Below, in pieces: positions 15,089 through 24,021 of a DNA stretch of 31,402 nt. The notes under the pieces are model-generated. The model was not told the DNA's origin. It searched no databases and saw nothing but the letters and a program-made list of their open reading frames with translations. The position numbers were made by a program, and so were the translations under genes. Source of the DNA: an uncultured Actinomycetes bacterium. GTDB taxonomy: Bacteria > Actinomycetota > Aquicultoria > CAJVYJ01. The stretch is from NCBI GenBank assembly GCA_913009475.1, contig CAJVYJ010000001.1, positions 1-31,402 on the forward strand, written 5' to 3'. Position 1 is the first letter of the stretch, and each line of letters opens with the position of its first letter.

Positions 15089-16759
15089 CTAAGCCGTCAC
15101 TCTAAGTACTTCTTCAAGGGAGGTCAGGCCCTTTAGAACTTTTTTCAATCCATCCCGACGTAAAGTGACCATGCCCTCTTCAATCGCCGTTTCCTTAATT
15201 TTATCGGACGTTACTCGCTTAACTGTTAGTTTCTCTATTTTATCGCTGACCACTAGAACTTCATATAAGCCAACCCGACCGTGATAGCCGGTATTATTAC
15301 ATTTGTTGCAGCCTTTGGCCCGATATAAAGTGGGAATGTCGCCGGTGATTTCCAGCCCCGCATCTTTTAACATTTGTTCAGAAGGCGCAAACGGCTCACG
15401 ACACTCAACGCATAGCCGGCGCGCCAGCCTTTGGGCCACCACACAATCAACGGCTGAAGCTATCAAAAAAGGCTCAATGCCCATCTCAATTAACCTGGTG
15501 AGAGAACTGGCCGAATCGTTGGTATGTAGGGTTGATAAGACAAGATGGCCGGTAAGAGCAGATTCCACAGCTATCAGAGCAGTTTCTTGATCGCGAATCT
15601 CACCGATCATAACTATGTCGGGGTCATGTCGCAGAATGGACCGGAGGGCCGCGCCAAATGTCATTTTAGCTCTGACGTTTACTTGTACTTGATTAACGCC
15701 CGCCAAGCGATATTCGACCGGGTCTTCGACCGTAATTAAATTTTTTTCTATTTTATTCAATAAGCTCAAAGCACCATATAGAGTAGTGGTCTTACCGCTG
15801 CCGGTGGGTCCGGTAATTAAAATAGCGCCGTAAGGCTTAGTAAAAGATGCTTTAAAACGTTTCAGGGGTTGGGGCAGAAAACCCATATCGTTCAAATCGA
15901 CTTGGAGCGAATCCTTCAATAACAGCCTAAGAACTATATCCTCTCCATAAATAGTCGGCAACGTCGCTACGCGAAAATCAACCTCCTTACCTGAATGATT
16001 AAGGTTAAAGCGACCGTCTTGAGGCACGCGACGCTCAGCAATGTCCATGCCCGACATTATTTTTATGCGTGAAGTCAAGCCGGCTTGAATTTTTTTGGGT
16101 GAGCGCATAATCTCGTGAAGTACGCCATCGATACGATAACGGATACGTACATCACGATCCTGCGGTTCGATGAAGATATCGCTGGCCCGGTCACGTACCG
16201 CTTCCACTAAAATCAGATTTACCAACTTAACCACCGGTGCTTCCTCGGAAGCATCCTCATCGCCTTTGTTGGAACTCTGGCCACTCTCCAAATCATCGGC
16301 AACATTTTCAGCCATCTCTTCAACTGATTCATCCATGCGTGAAAATTTATTAATAGCGGCGCTAATATCCGATTCGGTAGCTACAATCGGGTCTATCTCT
16401 CGCTTGGTCAACAGACGCAAGTCATCAATGGCAAAAATATTAGCCGGGTCGACCATGGCTACAACTAAGCGCTCATTATTAAAAGCAACAGGGATTAGGT
16501 CGTATTTGCGGCTGATCTCTTCGTCTATCAGAGTGACGGCACTGGGGTCGACCTCATAATTATCAAGATCGACAAATTTAAGTTTCATATAGTCGGCGAT
16601 AGCGGCGGCAATCTTTTTTTCGCTACTAAAGCCAAGTTCCGCGATAGTACGGGTGAGGCCTTTATTTTTTTTAGATTCTAAGGCAATGTCAAGCTGCTCC
16701 TGAGTTATTAGGTTAGAACCGATTAGAATTCTTTCGAGTCGCCGGCTTACTCTTACCAT
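15089..16759 (-). CDS. type IV pilus extension ATPase PilB (copy 2)
   Basis: Second PilB/GspE-family ATPase, 556 aa, with the same layout as the copy at 11734-13392. It has an MshEN domain (1-145), an acidic linker (about 143-172: ESVEEMAENVADDLESG), Walker A GPTGSGKTT (317-325), Walker B IVMIGEIRD, and zinc cysteines in CVECREP and GCNKCNNTGY. In the conserved ASDIH segment the His is replaced (ASDIFIEP, residues 192-199), whereas copy 1 keeps it. The ATG at 16759 lies inside the 3' end of aroE (47-bp overlap), consistent with the conserved RRLERILIG start of MshEN domains. It may be a specialised or alternative motor. Confidence 0.93.
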   Translation of the reverse strand: MVRVSRRLERILIGSNLITQEQLDIALESKKNKGLTRTIAELGFSSEKKIAAAIADYMKLKFVDLDNYEVDPSAVTLIDEEISRKYDLIPVAFNNERLVVAMVDPANIFAIDDLRLLTKREIDPIVATESDISAAINKFSRMDESVEEMAENVADDLESGQSSNKGDEDASEEAPVVKLVNLILVEAVRDRASDIFIEPQDRDVRIRYRIDGVLHEIMRSPKKIQAGLTSRIKIMSGMDIAERRVPQDGRFNLNHSGKEVDFRVATLPTIYGEDIVLRLLLKDSLQVDLNDMGFLPQPLKRFKASFTKPYGAILITGPTGSGKTTTLYGALSLLNKIEKNLITVEDPVEYRLAGVNQVQVNVRAKMTFGAALRSILRHDPDIVMIGEIRDQETALIAVESALTGHLVLSTLHTNDSASSLTRLIEMGIEPFLIASAVDCVVAQRLARRLCVECREPFAPSEQMLKDAGLEITGDIPTLYRAKGCNKCNNTGYHGRVGLYEVLVVSDKIEKLTVKRVTSDKIKETAIEEGMVTLRRDGLKKVLKGLTSLEEVLRVTA

Positions 16760-17633
16760 TATTTTTTGCGCCTTTCAAATTTTGTTCAGCTTCAAGAGCA
16801 GCCGCCATAGTCGCAACTGGAGCGGATTGTCCGGTCCAGATTTGCCATGAGGCTACTCCCTGGTAGAGCAACATATAGGCGCCGTTTAATATTCTGGCGC
16901 CTCTTCTTTTGGCGCCGGCCAAAAACCGGGTTTCCGCCGGTTCATAAATTATGTCATACACTAAATGCTTACGCCCTATGTTCTCCATCCCTATGGGAAG
17001 ACCCGGATTAGATAACATTCCGACAGATGTCGCGTTAACTATCAAATGGTTCTCGCTTTGCAGGGATACTATATTTTCGTCATTTACAGCCAAAACCTTA
17101 ACTAAACAACGAGGAAAATTATCATGGATCAACCGTTGTAAACGCTGAGCGCGCTGAGGTGTTCTGTTGACGATAATGAGGCGTTTTATCCCAGCCATAG
17201 CCAACGAGACCGCAATAGACTTAGCGGCACCGCCGGCGCCAATCAATAGAACATTTTTGCCGCGCGGAGAGAACTGGGCCTGCTTCTTTAAACTCTCAAC
17301 AAAACCTTGCCCGTCAGTGTTATAACCCACCAAGCCGTCTTCTTTAAATAATATCGTATTAACAGCACCGGCTATTCTTGCCGCCGGCGATAGTTCGTCC
17401 AAATACTTTATCACCTCCTTCTTGTAAGGCATGGTGACGTTAATACCGACAAAATTTAACGCCTTTAAACCTTTAATGGCAAAACCAAGTTGTTCGGATT
17501 TAACTAATAACGGTAAGTAAGCCCAGTTTAAACCCGCTTTTTTAAAGGCGGCATTTTGAAATACAGGCGAAAGTGTATGCTTTATCGGATAGCCGATAAT
17601 CCCTGTTAATTTGGTTTTTCCATCAATTTTCAT
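16713..17633 (-). CDS. aroE: shikimate dehydrogenase
   Basis: NADP-dependent reduction of 3-dehydroshikimate to shikimate. The 306 aa are slightly longer than the usual 270-285 because of a C-terminal tail (KGAKNNGKSKPATRKNSNRF) that overlaps pilB2. Substrate loop GYPIKHTLSP (14-23), catalytic Lys K71 in NVTMPYKK, N92, and D107 in YNTDG are present. The Rossmann loop is GAGGAAKSI (132-140), with VNRTPQRAQR for NADP. ATG at 17633 with AGGAAC 7 nt upstream. It opens the pilus locus, with the partner aroC at the other end. Confidence 0.96.
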   Translation of the reverse strand: MKIDGKTKLTGIIGYPIKHTLSPVFQNAAFKKAGLNWAYLPLLVKSEQLGFAIKGLKALNFVGINVTMPYKKEVIKYLDELSPAARIAGAVNTILFKEDGLVGYNTDGQGFVESLKKQAQFSPRGKNVLLIGAGGAAKSIAVSLAMAGIKRLIIVNRTPQRAQRLQRLIHDNFPRCLVKVLAVNDENIVSLQSENHLIVNATSVGMLSNPGLPIGMENIGRKHLVYDIIYEPAETRFLAGAKRRGARILNGAYMLLYQGVASWQIWTGQSAPVATMAAALEAEQNLKGAKNNGKSKPATRKNSNRF

Positions 17634-17703
17634 AATTTGTTCCTATTAATGAGATTTGTATACTCCTCTATACCCTCTTTGACAATGACCTTCCCTCGTT
17701 ATC

Positions 17704-17979
17704 CTAACATATATCAAAGCCCCGGTAATCGCGACTAAGCGCTGACCATCGCGTAGTTACTTCACTGACTTCAGCCGAGCGCGGCCCTAACCGCAGCAGG
17801 GAAATCAGCTGTTTCAGTTTTAACTCTTCGCCTTGCGCCAAAACCTCCACACTGCCGTCCGCCAGATTTTTAGCATAACCGGACAACCCTAATGAATTAG
17901 CCTGTTTGGCGGTAAAGTAACGGAAGCCCACTCCTTGCACACGCCCCTTTATCTTGGCTAAGACTTCTTTTTTTATCAT
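17704..17979 (-). CDS. acyP: acylphosphatase
   Basis: A 91-aa acylphosphatase that hydrolyses carboxyl-phosphate bonds of acyl phosphates. The signature GRVQGVGFRYF carries the catalytic Arg (R20) and GYAKNLADGSVEV carries the catalytic Asn (N38); both are present. The length is standard. It overlaps yqeG by 4 nt (ATGA), so the two are co-translated. Confidence 0.95.
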   Translation of the reverse strand: MIKKEVLAKIKGRVQGVGFRYFTAKQANSLGLSGYAKNLADGSVEVLAQGEELKLKQLISLLRLGPRSAEVSEVTTRWSALSRDYRGFDIC

Positions 17980-18485
17980 CGTTTTATAATCAATCTTTCC
18001 AGACGCCGTAATATTTTGGTATGAACCAGATCGACTTGGCTTACCGGGTTCACCAAAATCGTCTTTAAGCCCAAGCGATTAGCGCCGAAAACATCAGTAA
18101 ATATTTGATCACCGATAGCGACGGTCTGGCCCCGGCGAGCGCCCATTTTTGCCATCGCCCGCTTGTAAACCCAACCCATCGGCTTAGCAGCGCGACCGAA
18201 AACGGGAACGCCGGCATTGGCGCCAAAAGACCGCACTCTATGGCCCCAATTATTGGAGATGATAATAATTTTAAAACCATCATCTTTCAACTGCGAAAAA
18301 AGCACTTTTAATTCGTCGGAGACTTGGCCGTCGTCACGAGCCACCAGTGTATTATCCAAATCATATAAGAGAAACAATAAACCCGAATTTTTTAAAGCCT
18401 GATAGTCTATCTTAAATATTGAAGCGGCAAACCAAGTGGGAATAAATGGCTGACGAAGTTTTGCTTTTAATTTTTGCCAAAACAT
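17976..18485 (-). CDS. YqeG family HAD-type phosphatase
   Basis: HAD IIIA phosphatase of the YqeG type, 169 aa. Motif I is YDLDNTLVARDDG (nucleophile Asp and the second Asp), motif II IISNN, the motif III Lys lies in the GRAAKPMGWVYKRAM segment and motif IV is AIGDQIFTDVFGANRLG. The ATG at 18485 overlaps the U32 stop (TGATG); a TTG one codon earlier is less likely. Phosphatidylglycerophosphatase-like activity is known for some relatives; the substrate here is not determined. It lies between the U32 gene and acyP in a tightly overlapping set. Confidence 0.92.
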   Translation of the reverse strand: MFWQKLKAKLRQPFIPTWFAASIFKIDYQALKNSGLLFLLYDLDNTLVARDDGQVSDELKVLFSQLKDDGFKIIIISNNWGHRVRSFGANAGVPVFGRAAKPMGWVYKRAMAKMGARRGQTVAIGDQIFTDVFGANRLGLKTILVNPVSQVDLVHTKILRRLERLIIKR

Positions 18486-19720
18486 CAATTCATATCCGTT
18501 TCTTTAATAGAAGTATTCGACCGGCGCAGAATGGACCCGGCCATTACCGGCTTATTAGTGATTATTTCAATCTTATCATTGGCATGGGCCTCAAGCACAT
18601 CCTCACCGCCTAAAATTATCGTCTCCAATTTAAATGACATAATATTACCATTAGGCATCAACGCCTCCAATTCGTCCCCTATCCTTAATCTATTCCTTAC
18701 TCCGACAAGCAACCGCCCTGAATTTAACCGGCACTCCTCAACCAGGCCAACAAAATCATAGCGCCGGATATAGGTTGAGTTTTCGTTGGCTTCCAGCTCA
18801 CTTTCACCATCTAAAAAGCCGGTAGAATAACGGCGATGGCTGACTTTTTCCAACTCATATAACCATTCTCTTTTAAACGAAAAATCTTTTCCAAGTTTGT
18901 AATAATTATCGACAATGGAACGATAAACCCTGACAACCGTAGCGACATAGTGCAAGCTTTTCATCCGACCTTCGATCTTAAATGAGCTGACACCGGCTTT
19001 AATCAAGTCTGGAATAAAAGCAGCCAACCGTAAATCTTTAGAGTTAAAGATATACGAGCCGCGCCTATCTTCAAAAACAGGAAGAAATTCGCCCGAGCGT
19101 TTTTCTTCCATTAAATGATATTTCCATCGGCATGAATGAGCGCAATCGCCAAGATTAGCATCTCGGCCGGCTAAATATTTGCTCAGGAAACAGCGTCCGG
19201 AATATGAAATACACATGGCCCCATGAACAAAGACTTCCGTTTCTAAGCCTGACCGGCCCGCAATCAAACTTATTTCGGGCAGAGACAACTCCCGTGCCAG
19301 AGTTACACGCTTGGCTCCTTGGTCACGCCAGAATTCCGCCGCGTAGCGATTGGTGGTATTTGCTTGAGTGCTAATGTGAACAGGTAGACGCGGCAGAATG
19401 TGACGGACCTGATAAAAAATCCCGGGGTCGCTGACAATAATAGCGTCCGCTTTGCTTTTTGCCACCACCCGCAATATTTCAGGCAAACTGTCAAAATCTT
19501 GATTATGGGCAAAAATATTTAAAGCGATATAGGCTTTAACCTCGTGACGATGAGCAAAAGTTACAGCCGCCGGCAGGTCGCCTAATTTAAAACTACCGGC
19601 GCTACCGCGTAAACTGTAACCATCTATACCGATATAAACAGCGTCAGCGCCGTACAGAATAGCGATTTTTAGTTTTTCTTGGTTACCGGCCGGTGCCAGC
19701 AGTTCGACCTTGTTAGCCAA
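18485..19720 (-). CDS. U32 peptidase family protein (TrhP/YegQ-like)
   Basis: A 411-aa U32-family protein. The N-terminal TIM-barrel-like domain starts ELLAPAGNQEKLKIAILYGA. The signature region is EVFVHGAMCISYSGRC followed by LGDCAHSCRW, with four Cys (C170, C177, C193, C197) typical of the family metal site. IEGRMKSLHYVATVVRVYR follows, and there is a C-terminal beta-barrel-like domain. Relatives TrhP/YegQ and RlhA hydroxylate tRNA or rRNA rather than cleave proteins, so a tRNA U34 modification role is plausible, though not proven here. The start is TTG at 19720 with GGAG 6 nt upstream. Confidence 0.9.
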   Translation of the reverse strand: MANKVELLAPAGNQEKLKIAILYGADAVYIGIDGYSLRGSAGSFKLGDLPAAVTFAHRHEVKAYIALNIFAHNQDFDSLPEILRVVAKSKADAIIVSDPGIFYQVRHILPRLPVHISTQANTTNRYAAEFWRDQGAKRVTLARELSLPEISLIAGRSGLETEVFVHGAMCISYSGRCFLSKYLAGRDANLGDCAHSCRWKYHLMEEKRSGEFLPVFEDRRGSYIFNSKDLRLAAFIPDLIKAGVSSFKIEGRMKSLHYVATVVRVYRSIVDNYYKLGKDFSFKREWLYELEKVSHRRYSTGFLDGESELEANENSTYIRRYDFVGLVEECRLNSGRLLVGVRNRLRIGDELEALMPNGNIMSFKLETIILGGEDVLEAHANDKIEIITNKPVMAGSILRRSNTSIKETDMN

Positions 19721-19771
19721 CTTAATCTCCTTAGTGACATTTTACACTTTTTTTCATAGTAAGCTAAGATA

Positions 19772-22762
19772 TTAATTAAAGCTGAAGATACTGGTGGTAT
19801 TACCGCCTTGGTCATAGAAACCGAGTAATTCATCCAAGGCGTTCGGACCTGTATCACCACTGACATTGCCGTTTAGCACAGTCGTAGCCGACCAGTTCCA
19901 GTTACCCGGACCGGAGTCCCACCAAGTAGTGGGGGCGTTAAATTGGTTGGCGCCCGGGTTGGCGCTAAAGACAAAGATGCGGGTCTGGTTGCCGCCGTAA
20001 CCGTAGAGGGCGGCAATATCGCTGCCCGGATCGGTATCGAAATTACCGACGGAGAGCTTGGTGCCGGCCCAGTCCCAGTTACCGGGGCCGCTATCCCACC
20101 AAGTGGTAGGAGCATTAAAATTGTTTGAGGCTCCGGCTTTAAAGACAAAAGCGCGGGTCTGGCGCTGGACAAAGTAACCGTAGAAAGCTAGAAGGTCGTC
20201 TTTACCGTCGTTATTAAAGTCACCTGATGCCAGTTTAGTGCCGGCGGCGTCCCAATTACCGGGCCCGGAGTCCCACCAGACAGTGGGAGCGTTAAAACTA
20301 TTGGTGCCGTTGGAATCAAAAACAAAAGCGCGGGCTTGGCGCTGGGCAAAGTAACCGTAAAAGGCGGCCAAGTCATCGCTGCCGTCACCGTTATAGTCAC
20401 CGACTTGCAGCTTAGTACCGTCCCAATCCCAATTGCCAGGCCCGGAGTCCCACCAGACAGTGGGAGCGTTAAAAGTGTTTGAGGCCCCGGCTTTAAAAAC
20501 AAAGGCGCGGGTCTGCCGCTGGGCGGCGTAACCATAAAAAACCACTAAGTCGTCCTTACCGTCGTTGTTAAAGTCACCCGCGGCCAGCTTGGTACCGGCC
20601 CAGTCCCAGTTACCAGGCCCGGAGTCCCACCACATTTGGGGAGCGCCGTAATTGCCGTTACCGTCGTTAAGCCAGACCCAAGCCTTGACTTGGCGCGTAG
20701 CCGGATAGTTATAGAAAGAGACGATGTCTTGATAACCGTCGTGGTTAAAGTCACCGGCCGCCAGTTTATTGTTGGCGGCGTTCCAGCCGCCGAGGCCGGA
20801 AGACCAGGGCTGACTGGTAAAAAAAGCGGATCTGTTTAAAGTCCGATAAGCATTGATGCGGCCATACCCAAATTGATTATCACGGCCGACGGCTCCTTTA
20901 TCATCAGCGTTATTTTCTATAACCTGTTCAGCTTGTCCCGGAGTTAAAGCCGGCCTCTGTTCAATAAGCAGTGAGGCCAACCCGGCCGCCATTGGCGACG
21001 CCATCGAAGTCCCACTGAGAAAATCATAAGTTTGACTATAGCCCTGGCTGTTTAAGCCGACAGGATAAGTCGGCATAGTAGAATAGATATCTTGACCTGG
21101 AGCAGAGATATCGACACTGGCATTAATATTTGAAAAATCAGCTTTTTGGTCCTGGTTGGTGGTCGCCCCCACACCAATAACGTTATTATAAGCTGCCGGA
21201 TAGATTGTAGTACTATCGCCATTATTGCCCGCCGCCGCGAACATAATAACGTTTTTGCTGTTAGCGTAATTAATAGCATCTTGCTCAAGTGCTGACATAT
21301 TAGTCTCGCCAAAACTCATATTTATCACCTTAGCGCCATTGTCAACAGCATAATAGATAGCTTGAATAATATCCGAACTATTAAGAAAACCGCTGGAGTC
21401 ACCGACTTTAAGCGACATAATTTTAGCATTCCATGACACCCCGGTAATTCCCAGACCATTATTACCGGCAGCCGCGGCAATGCCGCTTACGTGAGTTCCA
21501 TGGCCGTAATCATCGCGCACATTGGCATTGGCGTTGGTGTGAAAATAAAGATCATCATTAGCATAGGCTTGCCAGTTCGCACCGTTAAAATCATATTCTT
21601 GGCCGTCTCGATAAGTGTTAGGCAAATAAGCGGTACTGAGATCTGAATTATCAAGTATCCAATAGTAATTATTAGTATTATTATTAGTTGTAGTGACCAC
21701 CAGATAATAAGTATCACCATCCGTTAAAGTGACCGATGAGGAAAGTTGTTTATAGATTTCCTCGGTATTGACTTTAACTTCTGATGGATAAATCGTAAAA
21801 GAGGCTAACGAGCTGCCGCTGATACTATTTCTGATCGAGACAACAATATCGCCGGTCGGATTGGAGTGCTTGGCCAGCAATATGCCAATATGGCTGAGCT
21901 CTCTCCCGGTCCCTTTTATGGACTGAGCAAAACCTTGAGTTGTGTTGTCGTATCCAAACGGCCAAGCGCTATTGGCATAAGACTGTGATATGCCGGCCCA
22001 GTTATAGCCGTTAACATCATCAATATAACCATTACCATCATCATCAAGGCCATTGTCGGGTATCTCACCGGTATTTTGCCATAGCCGGCCGGATAAATCA
22101 GGATGACTTTGGTCGATACCGGAATCGATTACAGCTATGGTCGTGCCGCTGCTCTCTATACTCCAGGCTTCCGGAGCGTCAATATCGGCGTCAGCAACGC
22201 CACTCACCCCTTTTATAGCCTGGCCGGTATTGTTAAGCCCCCATTGGTTGGTAAAATATGTATCGTTGGGAATATTAAGAAGCTTATACCGATAATTCGG
22301 TTCCGCCAAAAGAACATCACTCTGCGATCTTAAAACCTTAAGCGCTTTTTTAACGTCCATGCCACGTTTTAATTTTAACCGGAGAATCCGTCCCTTGTTA
22401 TTAGGGCCGATTTTCTGAGCCTCAGAGGATTTGCCCGCTAAGGCTGCTATTTTTGCCTGCTCCGCCCAGGTCGTCTGCGTCTTATATTTTACCAATACCT
22501 CACCAGGTACATAAGCATAAGAGGTTAGCGCCGGCTGACTTTTTTTCGGTGTGTTTATTGATTCTTGGTTAACTGATCCAAACGCAGCTACAACACCACC
22601 ACTATTTTGCACTAGCAATAAGACTAGGATAACCAGCGTCAATTTAGCATAATATCTATACTTTTTAACCAATAAATCGTGATATAAATTATAAATTCGC
22701 ATCCAATTCTTTCGCGTTAGACTTAGCGGAATATTCAGATAAAAATTAAGGGGTAAATTCAA
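19772..22762 (-). CDS. secreted S8 subtilisin-like protease with inserted domain and FG-GAP/VCBS repeats
   Basis: A 996-aa exported serine protease. The signal helix (about residues 39-60) is followed by a propeptide of the I9/fervidolysin type (about 83-160, YVPGEVLVKYK). The subtilase domain has D213 (AVIDSGID), H421 (GHGTHVSGIAA) and S586 (SGTSMASPMAAG), with oxyanion N513. An extra domain of about 135 residues (about 272-410) lies between the Asp and the His, patterned like a secreted beta-sandwich module. The C terminus (652-996) is six repeats of 59 residues of the FG-GAP/VCBS type (GDFNNDGKDDL), with potential Ca-binding loops. No wall anchor or C-terminal TM is seen. The start is TTG at 22762 (weak AAGGAA) or ATG at 22702; the latter gives a more normal signal peptide. 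Confidence 0.93.
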   Translation of the reverse strand: MNLPLNFYLNIPLSLTRKNWMRIYNLYHDLLVKKYRYYAKLTLVILVLLLVQNSGGVVAAFGSVNQESINTPKKSQPALTSYAYVPGEVLVKYKTQTTWAEQAKIAALAGKSSEAQKIGPNNKGRILRLKLKRGMDVKKALKVLRSQSDVLLAEPNYRYKLLNIPNDTYFTNQWGLNNTGQAIKGVSGVADADIDAPEAWSIESSGTTIAVIDSGIDQSHPDLSGRLWQNTGEIPDNGLDDDGNGYIDDVNGYNWAGISQSYANSAWPFGYDNTTQGFAQSIKGTGRELSHIGILLAKHSNPTGDIVVSIRNSISGSSLASFTIYPSEVKVNTEEIYKQLSSSVTLTDGDTYYLVVTTTNNNTNNYYWILDNSDLSTAYLPNTYRDGQEYDFNGANWQAYANDDLYFHTNANANVRDDYGHGTHVSGIAAAAGNNGLGITGVSWNAKIMSLKVGDSSGFLNSSDIIQAIYYAVDNGAKVINMSFGETNMSALEQDAINYANSKNVIMFAAAGNNGDSTTIYPAAYNNVIGVGATTNQDQKADFSNINASVDISAPGQDIYSTMPTYPVGLNSQGYSQTYDFLSGTSMASPMAAGLASLLIEQRPALTPGQAEQVIENNADDKGAVGRDNQFGYGRINAYRTLNRSAFFTSQPWSSGLGGWNAANNKLAAGDFNHDGYQDIVSFYNYPATRQVKAWVWLNDGNGNYGAPQMWWDSGPGNWDWAGTKLAAGDFNNDGKDDLVVFYGYAAQRQTRAFVFKAGASNTFNAPTVWWDSGPGNWDWDGTKLQVGDYNGDGSDDLAAFYGYFAQRQARAFVFDSNGTNSFNAPTVWWDSGPGNWDAAGTKLASGDFNNDGKDDLLAFYGYFVQRQTRAFVFKAGASNNFNAPTTWWDSGPGNWDWAGTKLSVGNFDTDPGSDIAALYGYGGNQTRIFVFSANPGANQFNAPTTWWDSGPGNWNWSATTVLNGNVSGDTGPNALDELLGFYDQGGNTTSIFSFN
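19775..20809 (-). repeat. tandem 177-bp coding repeats (6 units)
   Basis: Units correspond to residues 652-710, 711-769, 770-828, 829-887, 888-946 and 947-996 of the S8 protease. Each full unit is 59 residues (177 bp). Five units open with WWDSGPGNW; the first unit is diverged. Units 2-4 are nearly identical in the AFVF and FNAPT segments. The unit number could vary by recombination or be miscounted in assembly. Confidence 0.9.
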
Positions 22763-22840
22763 TTAATATAATATTTCCTTTTTACATAAATAGCAATTAG
22801 CGACCAGTCTACACCGATCTTGGAACGCGGGAATATAACT

Positions 22841-23929
22841 CTAATTTCCCGCTTGCCTCTTGGCTTTAAGAAAATCAGCATAGTTGCGGGTAAAGGTGTG
22901 ATGCCCGTCCGGAGAAGTCAATACATAATAAAGATAATCCACCGGCGCCGGGGCTAAAGCGGCTTTAATCGAATTAAGGCCCGGGTTGGCAATAGGTCCG
23001 GGCGGCAACCCCGGATTCAAATACGTATTATAGGGAGATGGAAACTTGGTATCCGCCAAAGTCAAGCGGTCTTTTCTTTCAGGCAAAACATACTGGATAG
23101 TAGCGTCAATTTGGAGCGGCATTCTCAGAGCCAAACGGTTGTAGATTACCGCCGCCATCAATGAGCGCTCCTCCGGCACCTTAGCCTCTTTCTCAATTAA
23201 GGACGCAATAGTAACAATATCTTTACGACTTAAACTTTTTTGTTCAGCCAACGACCAATCAAGATTTTCGGTTTCCAGTTGAAATTGATAGAGTAACCGA
23301 CTGATAATTTTTTTAGCGCCCATCGTCTTATCAAACTGATAGGTTTTAGGAAAGAGATAACCTTCTAAATTTTTCGCACCGGTCGGAATATATTTGAAAT
23401 CATATTTATAGATTTCCGGACCTGACGTTGCCGCCACAAACGATGCCTCCGAACGGCCGGTTTTCTCCGCCAATCTACGATTAATCTCTTTTAAGGTAAA
23501 ACCTTCGGGAATAACTACTTTTATCAGCTTTTTTTTAGGCCCGGCTGCCAGCTTTTTTGCGATTTCTTGATAACTCATATTCGAACTTAAGCGATATTTT
23601 CCAGGTAAAAAATGATTATCAATATTATTAAAGATAGCGTAAAGGCGAAAGGTATAAGCATTGCCGACAATACCGGCTTTGGCTAACTTATTTGCAATTT
23701 GTGACGAATTAAAACCGCGAGGAATAGTTATGCGCGCCGCTGTGACTTTAGAACGATTGGGACGATTTATAATGATAATGGCGATTGAGCCTATTATCGT
23801 CAACAATACTATCCACAAACTTACAATGCCGATAATATAATATCGCTTTCTGGAGCCGCTTTTTTTCTCAGAAATGTCTTGCGTGTTATTATTTAAATCT
23901 TTAAACTCGTGCTTACCGGTCAATAACAA
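22841..23929 (-). CDS. mltG: endolytic murein transglycosylase MltG
   Basis: MltG/YceG (362 aa), a membrane-anchored lytic transglycosylase that cuts nascent peptidoglycan and sets glycan length. A basic cytoplasmic N terminus (KKSGSRKRYY) is followed by one TM helix (about 31-54), a LysM-like region (RGFNSSQIANKLAKAGIV) and the YceG catalytic domain. The active-site Glu is in ASLIEKEAKV (about 242-251), followed by VIYNRLALRMPLQIDATIQY and the conserved NTYLNPGLPPGPIANPG (301-317). The annotated TTG at 23929 is only 3-4 nt from AAGGGG; the TTG at residue 3 (23923) is better spaced. A 7-bp stem-loop (22827-22852) overlaps the stop. Confidence 0.95.
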   Translation of the reverse strand: MLLTGKHEFKDLNNNTQDISEKKSGSRKRYYIIGIVSLWIVLLTIIGSIAIIIINRPNRSKVTAARITIPRGFNSSQIANKLAKAGIVGNAYTFRLYAIFNNIDNHFLPGKYRLSSNMSYQEIAKKLAAGPKKKLIKVVIPEGFTLKEINRRLAEKTGRSEASFVAATSGPEIYKYDFKYIPTGAKNLEGYLFPKTYQFDKTMGAKKIISRLLYQFQLETENLDWSLAEQKSLSRKDIVTIASLIEKEAKVPEERSLMAAVIYNRLALRMPLQIDATIQYVLPERKDRLTLADTKFPSPYNTYLNPGLPPGPIANPGLNSIKAALAPAPVDYLYYVLTSPDGHHTFTRNYADFLKAKRQAGN

Positions 23930-24021
23930 TACCCCTTCTCATTATAAAATAAAGTTACTTTAATGACCCTTCAATGGCTATTTTAACACTAAAATTTATC
24001 TTTTGCGTTGTTGCTTATTTC

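Noticed and set aside
22827..22852. Stem-loop GCGGGAA/TTCCCGC overlapping the mltG stop, considered as a terminator.
   Set aside because: Only a 7-bp stem with a 12-nt loop and no T run after it on the minus strand.
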